Assembly: GCA_963693365.1 (NCBI GenBank)
Contig: CAVNZM010000015.1
Location: 2,418,001 to 2,482,000 of the forward strand
DNA: 64,000 nt
Reading direction: 5' to 3'
Source: Amoebidium appalachense
Taxonomy: Eukaryota > Ichthyosporea
A program made the position numbers and the translations under genes. This document shows positions 30,937-49,988 of this stretch, one piece after another (within the stretch, counting starts at the first letter, position 1; every line of letters begins with the position of its first letter). Under the pieces are notes generated by a model, which worked only from the letters and a program-made list of their open reading frames with translations, was not told the origin of the DNA and made no database searches.

Positions 30937-31498
30937 TGTGTGTGTGTGTGAATGTGCATGTGCGACAGTGTGTGCCAGTGACTGTGCGTGCACGTGTGTG
31001 TGTGTGTGTGTGTGCCAAATGTTAACAGTGTGTGTTTTTGCAATTTGGGGGGAGGGGAGGGGGAGGGGGGGGGGGGGGAGCAACTGTGATGGTGTTACCG
31101 AACTGTTACTTGAAAGCGGCCAGGGAAGGAGAGAGTGTGACCTGTGCAATGAACTAATGTGGGGGAGGAGAAGGGGACGGCAGGGAGGGAAGGGCGGGGG
31201 GAGAGAAGGAGCCTGCATGTACAGAGTTAATGTTAGCCGAGTATGCCACGTGTGTGTGTGTGCTCGCCCACGCGTGTGTGCAGTGTGTGTGGCCAAGTGT
31301 GCGCTTTTTTCAGGCGTGCGGCAGAGGGGGGAGGGGGGGGGGGACACTGTGGATGGTTGCACCGTACTCTTAGTAGCTTGGGGGTGGCTGGGGAGGAGAG
31401 AGTATGACATGTGCAGTGAACCAGTTGGGGGTGGGGTAAGGGGGGAACCTCAGCGGCGTTTGCGAAGTTAAAAGCTGCTGTGTTGTTGTCACCGTGTG

Positions 31499-31578
<80 letters not shown>

Positions 31579-31870
31579 ATGGTGTGTGTGTTGACATGTG
31601 TGTGGCCGTGTGCAGTGGGTGGGTGGTGTGTGTGCTTGTGTGTGGTGATTGTATGTGTGTGTGTGTGTGTGTGGGTGTGTGTAGGTGTGTGTGTGTGTGT
31701 GTGTATGTGTGTGTTTGTGTGTGTGTGTGTGTCTGTGTGGTGTATGTGTCAAGTTTTGTGGGATAGTATGTGTGTAGGTGTGTGTGTGTGTGTAGGGGTG
31801 TGTGTGTGTGTGTGTGTGTGGGTGTCTGTGTGTGGGTGGGTGGGTGGGTGGGTGCAGTGGGCGCGCGCAT
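30843..31870. repeat. Large (GT)n-rich microsatellite region
   Basis: (GT)n at 30844-30928, 30996-31013, and 31488-31577, then degenerate GT/GGT sequence to about 31855 with a (GGGT)n stretch (31830-31853). G-rich purine tracts lie between. Long Cys/Val-rich frames across it are repeat translations. Confidence 0.9.
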
Positions 31871-31914
31871 TAAATGGGTGCAAAACTAAAATGCCGCCCC
31901 ACAAAACTAGTGGA

Positions 31915-32590
31915 TCAAAATACAAATCAAAATACGAGGGACGGACCATCGGTAGGGTTGCTGGCCGAAAAAAGCCGGAGCCAATAGAGACGGATATCGA
32001 GGGCCAGCGAATAAGCCGCCACTTGGCGGCAAACACGATTCAGGCGATGGGAGGCCGAGCGGCCCTTGGCTACAGCACCCAGGAGTGCGGTTGCCGCAGT
32101 GAGTCCAGACTCCACACGTAGCGGCGGCTGCGGGCTGAGCAGGAACGGCCCAAGCGTCGCAAATCAAGCAGCAGACTCTCTCCTTTCAGAACGTTGATGT
32201 GGTCATCGTAGCGCCGGCGGTGGCTGATGCTGGTGCTCCAACGGCCCGCAGTAAGGGCAGCCAAGACAGAGGCAGGGGGGGGCAGGGACACAGGGCTGGG
32301 TGTCTGGCGTGGAAGCCAGAGTCACGGTGGTGTAGTGGCCGCCGCAACGGTTGCAGAAGGGCAGAAAGAACATCCTGGAGAAGACCAGAGGGCAACACAC
32401 GGGAAACCATGGCACCACTCACTTTGGAGGCGTCCGAGCAGAACATGGTGGGTGCAAAGGCCGAGTGCAGGTCGCAGCGCAGGAGAGGTACGAAGTCACG
32501 GTCACATAGAGTTTTGAGCTCCCAAGCAACCGCGGGCGGAAGGGGAAGCGCCCTGGGACCACAACAGGCACTCAGTCGGTAGGCGGCAGA
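31915..32590 (-). pseudogene. Relic RT-RNase H segment of a diverged YR subfamily
   Basis: In the minus direction it reads MFCSDASKVSGAMVSRVLP (first RNase H Asp), GRWSTSISHRRRYDDHINVLKGESLLL (Glu region), GAVAKGRSASHRLNRVCRQVAAY, and then SASNPTDGPS with NPTD in place of NPAD. Several frameshifts occur. It aligns with the family's RNase H but is far more diverged, so it is an old relative. No terminal repeats are attached. Confidence 0.75.
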
Positions 32591-33060
32591 TCCTTTATGT
32601 ATTATTTAATTCGAATGAAGTGCAGCTCTTTATGCATATGCAGGCACAAATATGCCGGGTACGGTCCATGTTGCATCATGCATGCTCGGCCCTGGAACAA
32701 GATACTGTGCACTTTTCACGTCACCACAGAGACGAGTCGCCTATTTTTATATAGCAAACTATAATCCTTGTGTATCTCTATTCCGATGGTAAATGCGGTA
32801 CCGGTGCACCGGTGCCTTACGTTTACACCTCAGACTCTGTCTGGAACTTGAAATTGCTGTTATCTTCAAGGTGCTTGGAATGACGAGGATCCGGGTTTCA
32901 GATGCCATCAGCGGCTCAGCCCCGCGCCGCGCGCACGCGTATACGTATACGTACGGCATGCCATTTTATTGCGATCGATATCATGATCGCGCCGCCCCCG
33001 CAGTGCCCCCCCCCCCCCCCCCCCCAGTATATATAATACAGGCCATGCACTCACCCCGGC
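32591..33060. other. Intergenic; GGTACCGGTGCACCGGTGCC-like palindrome and alternating CG/TA
   Basis: The sequence around 32797-32816 is a near-perfect palindrome centred on tgca (gtaccggtgcaccggtgcc), and 32935-32955 is alternating purine-pyrimidine (cgcgtatacgtatacgtacg). A C20 run is at 33007-33026. No gene seen. Confidence 0.5.
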
Positions 33061-33072
33061 GCACAGTGAAGC

Positions 33073-33083
33073 TTACACACACA

Positions 33084-33139
<56 letters not shown>

Positions 33140-33330
33140 CAGTAACATGACCGTACGCAGTCCATGCGTCACACATCTGTACACAGATACATACACATGT
33201 CTATATACACGGTATCTGCACAAACACAATGACTGTCACACACACACACACACACGCACACACACATGTACGCACAGACACACACACACACGCACACACA
33301 CAAACATAGACACACACAAACACACACGCG
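33073..33330. repeat. (CA)n microsatellites
   Basis: (CA)n at 33074-33137 and degenerate CA at 33237-33328. Confidence 0.9.
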
Positions 33331-35553
33331 CCGCATGCATTATCCCACCCCAGTCCACTCAAATAGAGCCTGGCTTGGGCATCATATATCTTCGCGCCGG
33401 TGCAATTCAGATATGATCGACAGTGGTCATGATTTTGGCTGTGGGCTCAAATTTACATAGTAAAAGAGAGCCCGCGAAACTTACGCTTTCATAGTGACAA
33501 CTCATTTAAACCACTACGTTTTTGAGATCTACATCTCACGTTCTACAAGTATCTTTTTTTGTTTTTTTTTCCCCTTTAAAAATACATAATTTACTAGTAG
33601 AGTAGAAAAAAAGCCACTTTGTTGAAAAATGGGCAGTGGAACACTGGTGACCATAAATTTCCAGCTCAAACACTGATGATGCTTCCCTGAGTCATGACCA
33701 TGTATGTACGGTCTTTCAACTTGTGATAGAACAAAATGCCGTGCCTTCCGTGACGAGAAGATACCATTCCGTTACAGTTACAGTGTATTGCCCCTACTTT
33801 TATATCAAACAGCCACGGTGGCTAGGTCACAATAATTAGCTATATATATTTTATAGTTCAATTCAAATTTGACACCAGAACAATGTGATGATTGGATGCC
33901 TGGCCAGTCTGAGAGTGATATCAGTTGTCATCTGGTGGCAAGAGTTATCTAAACCAACAGCTAAACCAACAGATATATCCGAATAAAACATCTGTGCTTA
34001 CGTTTCGCTAACAAACAAATTACTGAGTACCTTCTGATAGAGCAATAAAGAAAAAAAAAATTCAAGAGAAGGACTGACGGCACATGAGTCTCCTCGTCAG
34101 TTTAGCATGATGCCCTTGCTTCACACGCATTGCCATTTTTGAGCCTGGCCGTAGTAGTCAGAATTCCAGTTCCAGTCATGCCCATGATGACAGACCTACT
34201 GGAAACTGGGTGCTGCCAAACAAAAAAGGAAATAAGAAAAGAGATGAAGCTCCGCATACATTAGGCAAAGGACTTATGGGACTTCCATTTCCCCGGCTAA
34301 GTGGTCGCGCAATGAACAGTCTGCCTGGGTAAGAATTTTAAAGGCTCTGCCGATTCTGATTGTCACACGGCAATCAAGTTGACGCAGGAAGACGCAGCAA
34401 CAGTTAGGCAACTGTCGCCGTGTGCCATTCCTTCGCTTGCCACCCCATAGTCGAAGGCTACGATCAAGGGGTTTTCATGATGCAATGGGTCTCAAACAAA
34501 GTTTTTTAACAAAGGGCCACCTTCTCTTTAGGTAAATATTAGTGCCAACTAGCTTAAGAGTGAGTCGGTACCATAACTAATCTGGTGTGTAGCTGGGTTC
34601 CTTTCGCCCGCGCCTTCTCTGAGACTGCCTCAAACTTTCCTTACACACACACGTAGTACCCACCCACCCACCCCGCACAAACACCGCACATACCCACCCA
34701 CCAGAACACACAAACCCACCCATCCACCCATCCACCAGAAACACACACACCCCTGCCCACCCGACCTAATATGTGGTTCGTTTTGGCGGAGGTACACTGC
34801 TAGCGAGGCCGCCGGCCGAGGACCGCATTTCATCGAAAAAGAGATATAGATTTTCCTGATAGTCAGCCAATCAGTCGGATTGCAGGCACATGTGCGCATC
34901 GGCCAAAACTGTTGATTGGCCACACACTCTAAATGATCTGACTCAACCAATCACAGCACAACCGATAACAAGCCCTTTTTGGTTCTGTTTTTGAAAGGCT
35001 GAATAAAAGGTAATTTTACTAAGCTGGACTTTTCTTCACCTCTAGAGCTAATGAGAATGTCCCGTGAAAAATACAACAGGCTTTAAATAGAACCAAGTCA
35101 TGTTAGCAGAGAACATTTGTTGATTTCGCTAAAAAAATTGTGCGAATTAATTGGCTTACTATATACGTAGATATCTTCATATATGTGTTTTTCAAAGTGT
35201 AGAAAACCTATATTTCTATAGGAAATCAAAAATGTCTGTGCTAATAATACTTAAAAGATATAATAATAGTTTTTGCAGCCTTAAATATACCGTTTTTGTA
35301 ATCCGTTAGTTTAGAAAGGCCAGCTATTCACACCCCCTTTTGATACCGGGATCACGTGCAGCTCCGCCAAAATGGCCGGGGTATTAGATAGGGTGGCCCC
35401 GGAGTATTGTTTTGTGCATGTGCCTAATGCCAAACACTCAGAAGGAGATTCCCATTCGACGGGTTCAACAGGTGCCAAGACTTTACCATCAGGACACAAC
35501 TACACACCACAGGCACCCACCCCGTGACCCCCTCCCCCTCCCCCCCAACAAAC

Positions 35554-35629
<76 letters not shown>

Positions 35630-35703
35630 ACCCACCCACCCACCCACCCACCCACACACCGTGATCCCCCCCCCCCCCCCCCCCCCCCCCCCCGAGGCTC
35701 CCC

Positions 35704-35766
<63 letters not shown>

Positions 35767-35824
35767 GGCACCCAGGCACCCACACACCCAGGCACCCAGG
35801 CATCCACACATCGACTAGTTGGCA

Positions 35825-35856
<32 letters not shown>

Positions 35857-36650
35857 CACACCCATCGACTACTGGGTGTACAGGTGCCAGTGTTGACTGC
35901 CAGACAGTGAGGGTTAAACCTGTTGCTTGAGCACACCAGGTACGCCTTTATTACCAGAGAATCTATAAAATGTGTTTTGAAGGCTAACCTATAAAACATA
36001 ATTAATAAAGACTTTATACCCAGCTAGGCTAAAATATGCAAGGGTCTGCTGCAGACCAAACATGAGCGTTTCTAGTTCCTACTTACTCGAGCTCAGCTTT
36101 AGTAATCATTGGCTGGACACAATATTATATTAGCACCAGAGACCATTGCATACTTGCAACCTATGGGCATTGGAAACGTACATACGCATCAAAAGACAAA
36201 CAGGTACAAATTTCATGTCGTGTTGCGGACCATCCACTGTTGGCAAACCCTTGTGTTGAATACACATGACAGTTGAAAGTCGCAATCATTATGGCATACT
36301 TGTGCATAATGGCTGGTGGCCCCCTCATTGGATTGGGGCTCTGAACTACAACCCGCACCATGGCTACGGGGTACGGAAAAAACCAAATTACTCCAACAAG
36401 GAGCATAATGATCACAACAGGGCACACAATAGATCAAACAGCAATGCATCGGAGTACACTGGGCCATACACACGGCCAGCACAACCTACCAAGTGTGCAC
36501 TGCAGGTCGACCAGCAGGGATGATGGCTCCCAACACCAGCCTACCGTCCAACCATGCCTGCACATGCCGTCTGCAAGGCCACCAATGCACCACCCACCAT
36601 GCTGTGTCTTATAGACTGCACCTAGCGCCGCAGCAGCGAAGGCAGGGCAC
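33331..36650. other. AT-richer intergenic region with microsatellites, no gene recognised
   Basis: The stretch is markedly more AT-rich than its surroundings. Three CCAAT/ATTGG pentamers cluster at 34867, 34915 and 34947, with gaataaaagg at about 35002. Simple repeats are (CA)n 35558-35628, CCCA repeats to 35655, a C28 run near 35665-35692, and (CA)n 35708-35763. No frame with coding character was found; the longest is CA-repeat translation. Confidence 0.5.
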
Positions 36651-39600
36651 CTACATGCCGAGGAACTCAAACTGGCGGGCATTAGGCAGCCATGCCTGGG
36701 GGGTGGGGACGATTGTGACGGGAACCTGTGCGTTGCTGAGCACGTAACGGCCCACGGAGCCCACGACCAGGGTGGCCAGCAGGCCGTGGCTGTGGGTGCC
36801 CACCACCAGCATGGCCGGCTGCGCTGCCCTGCAGAACTCCACAAGCTGTGGCCCGGCCTCTCCGGCCCTCAGCTCGGCCTGCACCTGCGCCCCCAGAGAT
36901 GACTTAGCATCCGGTCCCCCCCCCCCCCCCCCCCCCTCCCGGTCCCAGCCTGCCTGTGGCCCGCCCCTCTCCCAGACCGCCAGGTCCCCCACAGGCACCA
37001 TCCATGGCCACTGCACACCTTTACATTCCCCATGCCCCCTACTAGTAGTACCTTTATATCTCTTTAATAAAATATGCCCTCTACCTTTATACCCCTTTCA
37101 TAGAATATGCCCCCTACCATTATATCTTTAATAAAATATGCCCCCTACCTTTATATCTCTTTAATAAAATATGCCCTCTACCTTTATATCCCTTTAATAA
37201 AATATGCCCTCTACCTTTATACCCCTTTAATAAAATATGCCCCCTACCTTAAAACCCCTTTAATAATATATGCCCCCTACCTTAAAACCCCTTAAATAAT
37301 ATATGGCCCCTACATTTATACCCCCTTAATAAAATATGCCCCCTACCTTTATATCCCTTCAATAAAATATGCCCCCTACCTTTATACCCCTTTCATAAAA
37401 TTTGCCCCCTACCTTTATTCGAGACTTGTACAGTTGAGGTATTTACTAAAAATAGTCTAGGGTTTATAGTGATCCTATAACGAGATTGGAATGTGGTCAG
37501 GATCTATTATGAATGTCATAGCCAAAAGTCATTTAAAGCGTATTAAGTCTTTTTCTCAATAGTAAAGATGCGTTGGGTGCTTAAGGAGACTTGGGGGATG
37601 GATTTTCGCTTAAAATCGGGGGGGATCCAATCGATCAGATCGATCAAATTCAAGCCTGCCGGTAGACTGAAATTGTCGGATTTGGGGCTTTAATCTCAAA
37701 CTGGTCAAATTTTCAACGGTAATTTCTCAGAGAATAAGGGCAGAAACCGCGGGAGGAAATGAAATTTCAATTATAAAGTGGGGGTTAATTAGTTATAATG
37801 TTGGAAAGGTGTCAACCTTTGAAAAAATCAATTCCTACCCCTTCTATAATTGCTTACGCTAAGAAGTGCAGAACGGGAAAACTTGATTTTTCCAAGGGAT
37901 GCCACCCTTTCAATATAACTAATTACCCCCCACTTTATAATTGAAACTTCATTTTCTCCCCCGGTTTCTGCGCTAATTCTCTGACAAATCGACATGGGTT
38001 TTATATTGGAAGTTGAACTTTCGGATTTTTGGCCTCGATTGACCAGCTGGATCAATTATGGAATTTGGTCGATCTCGATCTGATGCGCACCCCCAATCTT
38101 ATTTAAAATCCATCCCCCAAGTCTCCTTAATAAAAACGTTAGAATATTAAGCGACACATAAATTCATTATAAGCATTATATGGTCTCCAACCCCTTCTTC
38201 ATGGTCAAAATCAGGAAAAATCACAATCTTATCATAATCATGGCGGTTGCAAGCAGTCGTGGGCATCGATCAGGCCCCAGCAGAACCCAGCTAAGGCCTA
38301 AGTCCAAGGGATTTTTCCCTATTTTGACAATGAAGATGGCGCCGACGCCCCTGTAAGCTTATACCAAAATTGCACGCTTTTTGATTTACCAACTTTTTTT
38401 CCTAGAACACCAAAACCATTTTTCTTAGCAGAATAGGTTCTTTAATTCGTTTTAAAGAGCCGATCATTGAATTTGGCCCAGTTTCTATGCCCAACTATTG
38501 ATCCGCTGACCACATTCCTCTAGATGACTCGCCACATTTTTGTCTCGGCCCGCCAGCGGCTCTCCATAGATTAACCATATGGCGAATATCCCTTTAATAA
38601 AATGAGCCCCTACCTTTATATCCCTTTAATAGAATATGCCCCCTACCTTTATATTCCTTTAATAGAATATGCCCCCTACCTCTATATCTCTTCAATAAAA
38701 TATGCCCCCTACCTTTATATCTCTTCAATAAAATATGCCCCCTACCTTTATATCTCTTTGATAAAACATGCCCCCTACCTTTATAACCCTTAAATAGAAT
38801 ATGCCCCCTAGCTTTATATCTCTTTATAAAATATGCCCCCTACCTTTATATCCCTTTAATACAATATGCCCCCTATCTTTATCTAATATGCCCCTACCTT
38901 TACAAACATGCCCCCTACCTTTATATCCCTTTAATATAATATGCCCCCTACCTTTATGTAATATGCCCCCTACCTTTATATCCCTCATGGGTACCCCGTA
39001 GCTGTACTCCCGCACCAACTCCTCAGCCATCCCCCGCCGTGCCTCCTCGTCAGGCCCTTGGTCATCCCCTGTCCCAGCCCAGTCAGCAACCACACCACCG
39101 GGCCAACCATGCAAACACTGCAATGAGCCATGTCATATTTAACAAATAAGTGCGCAGGCCAGCCAGGAAAAGGGAGACATACACGGCCCAGGTGAGGCTA
39201 AACCAACTTGTTCCGAACAACGAGAGCACACTCTAAGGCAACAAAGGTGCCACAGTGCACAGGGCCCTTCCCTGGCTCCCTTGTATCAGACACCCAGGTA
39301 GGTCCTTGTGTAGCTCTATGGCAGCTGTTTGCCGTGTATAAAACATCAATGTGAAGCTAGCAAAAGGAGTGTCGACTGTGTTACCAATCACCCCACACTG
39401 CCGCCGGCCACTGTGGCCCAGAGCTATGCTTGTTTGTACTATATATAAGGGTGTTCTTCTTTTAGGCCTCGTTATCTAAGGGACACAATCAAGGTGTGCC
39501 CCGTTCGTTGAGGTATGTGCTCCTCGTGGCCGGTGCAAGACGTTCTCTGCTTCACGTTTTTTTAACCAACCACGATTGCCTGCAAGAGTTGAACTCAGCG

Positions 39601-40129
39601 CCCCGAGCAGGAGGAAGTGGTTGGAAAGAGGGCGGAGGAAGGGAGGGGAGTGAGGCTGGCCTGGGTGGCGGGTGGGTGGGTGGTGGTGGTGGGGGGGGGG
39701 GGGGGGGGGGGAGGAGGGGGGGGGGGGGGGGGGGGGGGGGGGCAAGAGGGAGGCGGGGAGGGGGTTGGGGTGGAGGTGACCGGAAGGAGGGGAAAGGGGT
39801 GGGGCGGGGAGGAGGGGGTAAAGAAGGGGGGTGCTGAGAGGACCGAAGAAAATGGGCAGTTGTAAGCCACTGCCTGCAACAGTGAGTCACGCAGTACAGT
39901 CTTCAAGTGCCCACTATCCCCCCCCTCCCCTTCCTCCTGCTCCATCTCCCCCACCCCCCCAAAATACACCAACACACACACACACACAGGTAAACGAACC
40001 TTGCTGGGGCAGTGGGGGGTAGACGTGCACAATAGTCAGCTGGTCGCCTGCACGGACTACACGGTGCAGGGCCCACTGGAAGGCATACTGGCTGTATGCC
40101 GACCCGTCCACAGCCACGGCAACGTGCAT
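36651..40129 (-). CDS. Universal stress protein (UspA family), 3 exons, 145 aa
   Basis: The exons are 40129-40000, 39068-38995 and 36884-36651 (stop). Phases agree (CAG CAA G|GG GAT GAC; TAC GGG|GTG CAG GCC). Exon 1 opens MHVAVAVDGSAYSQYAFQWAL, the UspA first strand and helix, and ends IVHVYPPLPQQ. Exon 2 gives a charged helix (DEEARRGMAEELVREY). Exon 3 has LVEFCRAAQPAMLVVGTHSHG and then VVGSVGRYVLSNAQVPVTIV, a variant of the ATP-binding G-x2-G-x9-G(S/T) signature in which the GTHSHG loop replaces the usual first glycines. Length is normal for single-domain USPs. Acceptors follow CTGAC in intron 1. Probably a soluble nucleotide-binding stress protein; binding of ATP is uncertain. It diverges from the coiled-coil gene at 41758. 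Confidence 0.9.
36921..36942. repeat. C-run in USP intron 2
   Basis: About 20 C on the plus strand, G on the sense strand, located 35 bp upstream of exon 3. Confidence 0.8.
37030..37420. repeat. Minisatellite block 1 in USP intron 2
   Basis: About eleven tandem units of roughly 34 bp with core TATGCCCCCTACCTTTATA followed by tccctttaataaaa. Units vary by single bases. The same unit recurs at 38580-38985. Confidence 0.9.
37545..38140. repeat. Imperfect foldback (inverted repeat) of about 270-bp arms
   Basis: The left arm (about 37576-37830: aaggagacttgggggatgg...attataaagtgggggttaatta...) and right arm (about 37890-38130) are reverse complements at roughly 75-80 per cent by eye. Matching landmarks are ggagacttgggggatggat/atccatcccccaagtctcc and ataaagtgggggttaattag/ctaattaccccccactttat. 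The centre is near 37850. It could be a MITE-like foldback element. Confidence 0.8.
38580..38985. repeat. Minisatellite block 2 in USP intron 2
   Basis: About twelve further units of the same ~34-bp repeat as block 1, reaching to within 10 bp of exon 2. Confidence 0.9.
39600..39820. repeat. G-rich tract in USP intron 1
   Basis: Two runs of about 20 G (39690-39742, interrupted by gagga) inside GGGA/GGGT-rich sequence. It is C-rich on the sense strand. Confidence 0.85.
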
Positions 40130-41757
40130 CTTGCCGCCCTCACTAGCACACACATACAGGGGGACACATAGGGTGCCCTGGTTGGGGTTGCTGGCTGCCG
40201 TACAAGCAGCGCTAAAACAAGGAAAGGTAGAAGCACACCGAGAAGGTGTTCGCACAGACGGTTGGCTCACAATTGCCACTGTGTAGGCGTGTGCGTTTCT
40301 TTAAAGAGAGCAGTATGTTCACACAAGCAGGCGATGCACAGTGTTTCAAGGCAAGGCTAAGGTTTGGAGTGACACAGTGGACAAGGGGTCGTACAGGCAC
40401 TGAGGAAAGCAGAGGCGCTGACGATCATCACGGTGAGCCGCTCAGCAAACAGGGCCTAGCGATTGGCTGGCGATCATGAACAGCCAATCCGATTGCTTCC
40501 CGCCAAAATCACATGATATCACATGCTTGTTCCGTTCTAAACTTCTGTGTGATGAGACCTGCCAGCGTACACGTCCTTTATACATGCCCACTCTTAGCTT
40601 ACCTTGGGTGACACGTAGTATTGTCGTGTACCTACCCCTATTTTATTTAGGTTTAACCTGAGCTACCGTCCACCAGAAGTTACCGTGTGTGTTCCTGTTC
40701 ACACCCAATCGCGGTCTGTGTACCTGTTCACAGCTCCTGTTCACAGTAACCTACTTTTTGTGTACGTGCACACTAAACTTTAACCTCTGTGCACATGCAC
40801 CGCTACATTCTTTCGATTGTGGCTGTCTACACTATCCTCCAGAACCATTTACCTTGCCTACCTCTCGAGTAAGGGGCAGCTGCAGGCATAGGGCCGATTC
40901 CTGCTTTGCCGGGCGACTGGTGAAGATCTCACAGCGTCATGTTCCACTGGGGGAGACAGACAACGGCAGCAAACCAGGCAGTGGGCGGCCACCCCTTGGC
41001 TCGACCCCAGAACACACCAGGGTAACAGAGAGCCTGAAGCAGTCTTCTGGGCAGGCGCTAAGCTTTAGATCCTAGTTTGCACAAAGGATGACTTAGGAGA
41101 GAGAAAGAAGGGGTCACGTGTAACACATGTGGGCACAACGAAAGAGATCCGGTCCGCGTGCACACACGAAGACGCATCAACTCACGCTTAATCCCCTCTT
41201 CCCTTGTTCCCTGTACCCCTGCTGCACACCTAGTACATATATACGAAAAACATCCTAGATAACCAGCTGCACAAGTGAAAAACAACAAGCCTGCAACATA
41301 GCACGACAGCCTTCATACAGCCACAAATTCCACCTACATGTGCCTGAATTTGCCCAAGGTTTCTGGTTGCGGGCTTTCACAGAAGTTCTTTGGTCACACT
41401 GGGAGGCCTGCGGCAAATAAAGTGCAGTTGTGCACACCCATATACGAACACGTAGTTTTCATTTAAATACGCCAATAACAAAAGTTAGCGCTGCTTTCAG
41501 CACACTGCAGCTGCGAAACAATGGACAAGGTTTTCTCTCTTTGAGCGTCTATTGGGACGGGTTCTGGAAAGATAGATAAAGGCAGGGGCCAGAGTTGTGT
41601 ACAGTCAGTGTGGGCCACATATGGTGCGCCTGTGTAGTACTGGCTATCTCGTGCTTCTGCTTTCTGTGCAGGGTTGGCACCCCTACAGACCTGGCCGTCG
41701 AAGACCAGCTGACCGCCCATTGGGGGCAGGGTTTCTGTGGGCCCAGTATTGCTGCAG
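40130..41757. promoter_or_regulatory. Divergent intergenic region with a CCAAT pair
   Basis: The USP start (40129, minus) and the first resolved coiled-coil exon (41758, plus) face away from each other. ATTGG at 40462 and CCAAT at 40485 form an inverted pair 23 bp apart, and aataaa occurs at 41414. Promoters of both genes are expected here. An upstream exon of the plus-strand gene may lie around 41600-41700 but I could not settle it. Confidence 0.4.
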
Positions 41758-42643
41758 GACACGGGGTTGGTCGGCAGCCAGTGGCCGCCCGAGGAGCTGC
41801 GGGTCAGCCTGCTGGAGGCCAGGGCCCTGGCCACAGACACGGCCCAGCAGGTACGGCCCCCGCCTGCTCGGGCCGTGTGGGCGCTGACACTTTGCTGGGC
41901 CAGTGGCAGGAGTCGGCCCAGCAGCTGCAGGCATTGCGGCAGCAGCTGCAGCACCCCAGCCTGCCGGCAGACCTGAGGGCAGCCGCCGCAGAAGGTACCT
42001 CCCCTGCCAGCTTGCCTGCCGCCCACATACACGGTGCTCTGAAGTAGTCTCTCTCCCTCCCTCTCGGTGTGCTTGTGTGAGTGGGTGTATGCATGCATGC
42101 GAGAATGCTTGTGTGTTGTGTGCATGTGTGCACACTAGCCGCTGCGCGTCTGAGCTATTGGGGTGTGTGCAGTGAGCCGCACGGTGGCAGAACTACGACA
42201 GACTGTAGATGACGTGCGGGCGGCAGCACAGACCCAGGTGCTGCAGGCTGAGCTGAGCCAGGTGGGTGGCACCCCCTGTGGGCTGCAGCCTGTGTGTGCC
42301 GGCACGTGTCCTGACTGGGCCCACAGTTGCGCCGTCGAGTGCGGGACCTGGAGCAGCAGCTGGCTGCAGCCGCCCAGCGCGAGGCCCAGCTGCTGGCGGC
42401 ACTGCAAGCACGGCCACAGGCAGGCAGCAGGCTGGACGTGCAGGAGGTGCCGGACAGGGGTGAGGACGAACTGTGGGCCAGCAGCTGGGGCTTAGACATG
42501 CCCGAGGTAGGCGCCAGGCAGAGGGTCGTGGTGGCTGTGCACGTGCCTGCCACCTGCCACTGACTTGTTCTCACTCTCAGCCCGTGGCAAAGCCGGCTGT
42601 ATCTCGCTCTCAGGAGGCCTTTCCCAAGCGCCGGCTACTCTGA
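41758..42643 (+). CDS. Coiled-coil protein, 5' end unresolved
   Basis: Exons: 41758-41850, 41904-41994, 42173-42261, 42327-42506 and 42581-42643, all in phase to TGA 42641-42643. The product reads DTGLVGSQWPPEELRVSLLE..., WQESAQQLQALRQQLQH, SRTVAELRQTVDDVRAAAQ, LRRRVRDLEQQLAAAAQRE, then an acidic linker (DRGEDELWASSWGLDMPE) and a basic C-terminus (SQEAFPKRRLL). Heptad-like leucine/glutamine spacing indicates a coiled coil over about 100 residues. Every intron has CTGAC or a close variant 10-25 bases before AG. The N-terminus lies upstream of 41758 and is not identified. No family recognised; centrosomal or flagellar coiled-coil proteins look like this, but that is a guess. Confidence 0.65.
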
Positions 42644-43735
42644 AGTGGCCCTGGGCTGACCTCCTGCAGCTGCAGTGGCTGTGCATGGCCATATGCTCAA
42701 TAGTACGTTGCAACAGTGCAACAACTAACTAGCAGCTACTCGTGCCCAACAGTGTCATGTAGCTATTCCTCCCCTTATACATGTTTTTCTTTTTGTACGG
42801 TAGCTTTATGTAGGACTCTGAAGCCAGTGCAAATGCAGAACCGAGCAACGACGGCCATAACTAAGATTAGAAACAGCCGATGCAACTGATCCGGTGGTTT
42901 GTTAAAACCCCTTGTATGTCCGTACGTTTTATTATTATTAGTAACTTGAGACAGCACTGGTGGCTGTAAGGAATTCTTGCAGGCGCAAGGCCCCCAGCCA
43001 CGTAGAGCTGTAAAAAGTGCAGTAAACAGCCTGTTTGCCCGTACGTGCTACTCTTTGACGGCACACAAAATAGGCAGCATTCAGGGCTGCACCCATGCGC
43101 AACACCATGTTGCTGTTGGTTGTTGCTGTTGACAGCCTGGCACGAAAGGGTACAGCTTGTCACACAGCTCACATCGTGTTGGTCATTTGACTGGAGTTCT
43201 GTGTGTGTCGGGCTGCCGGTACCGTAGTGAGCGCGGTCACTGCTGATTGGGCGAGACTGCACCATGGTGCAAAGCGACGCACAAATATGTCCTTCTGATT
43301 GGCTGGCTGCCTAGAGCCCGGTATCTCCAAAAACCTCAAGTTCCACAACCGGGGTCCCTCCCTAGAAATGTTTCAAAAAGTCTACGAATGTTGCATGTGG
43401 CCACAAATATGGAAGCCGCGACAGAAACCCATAAAAAAGCTTTTGCCCTTTTCTACTAATATTAAAGGCAAAGTTATGTCCCATAATTTTTCCAGGTGTT
43501 CCTAGGCTGAGGCTGGCATGACTTGAGAATCCGTACTAAATTCTCCGCCAAATACCGTGCTGGGAGTTTTGGGAGATCGAGGGCATCTGAAGTCGTTAGC
43601 ACGCACACAGCCAACCTCACTCAGACGTATGCATTGCATAGGCGTATAATTATAGTCTTGAACAGTGATATAGTGCTAGCAGCACACACAGACACAAGCA
43701 ACACGCAGTAGAGCTAGCTGGGAACTAACGACACC
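42644..43735. other. Intergenic region with CCAAT boxes upstream of the LRR gene
   Basis: ATTGG at 43236 and 43298 lie about 500 and 440 bp upstream of the LRR start codon. No other gene was seen in this stretch. Confidence 0.5.

Positions 43736-49988
<6,253 letters not shown>

Noticed and set aside
32793-33416. A 207-codon frame as a host gene.
   Set aside because: Its second half is CA-repeat translation and the first half has no recognisable motif.
34630-34950. Minus-strand 106-codon frame.
   Set aside because: Dominated by CCCA/CACA repeat translation and CCAAT-rich promoter-like sequence; no motif.
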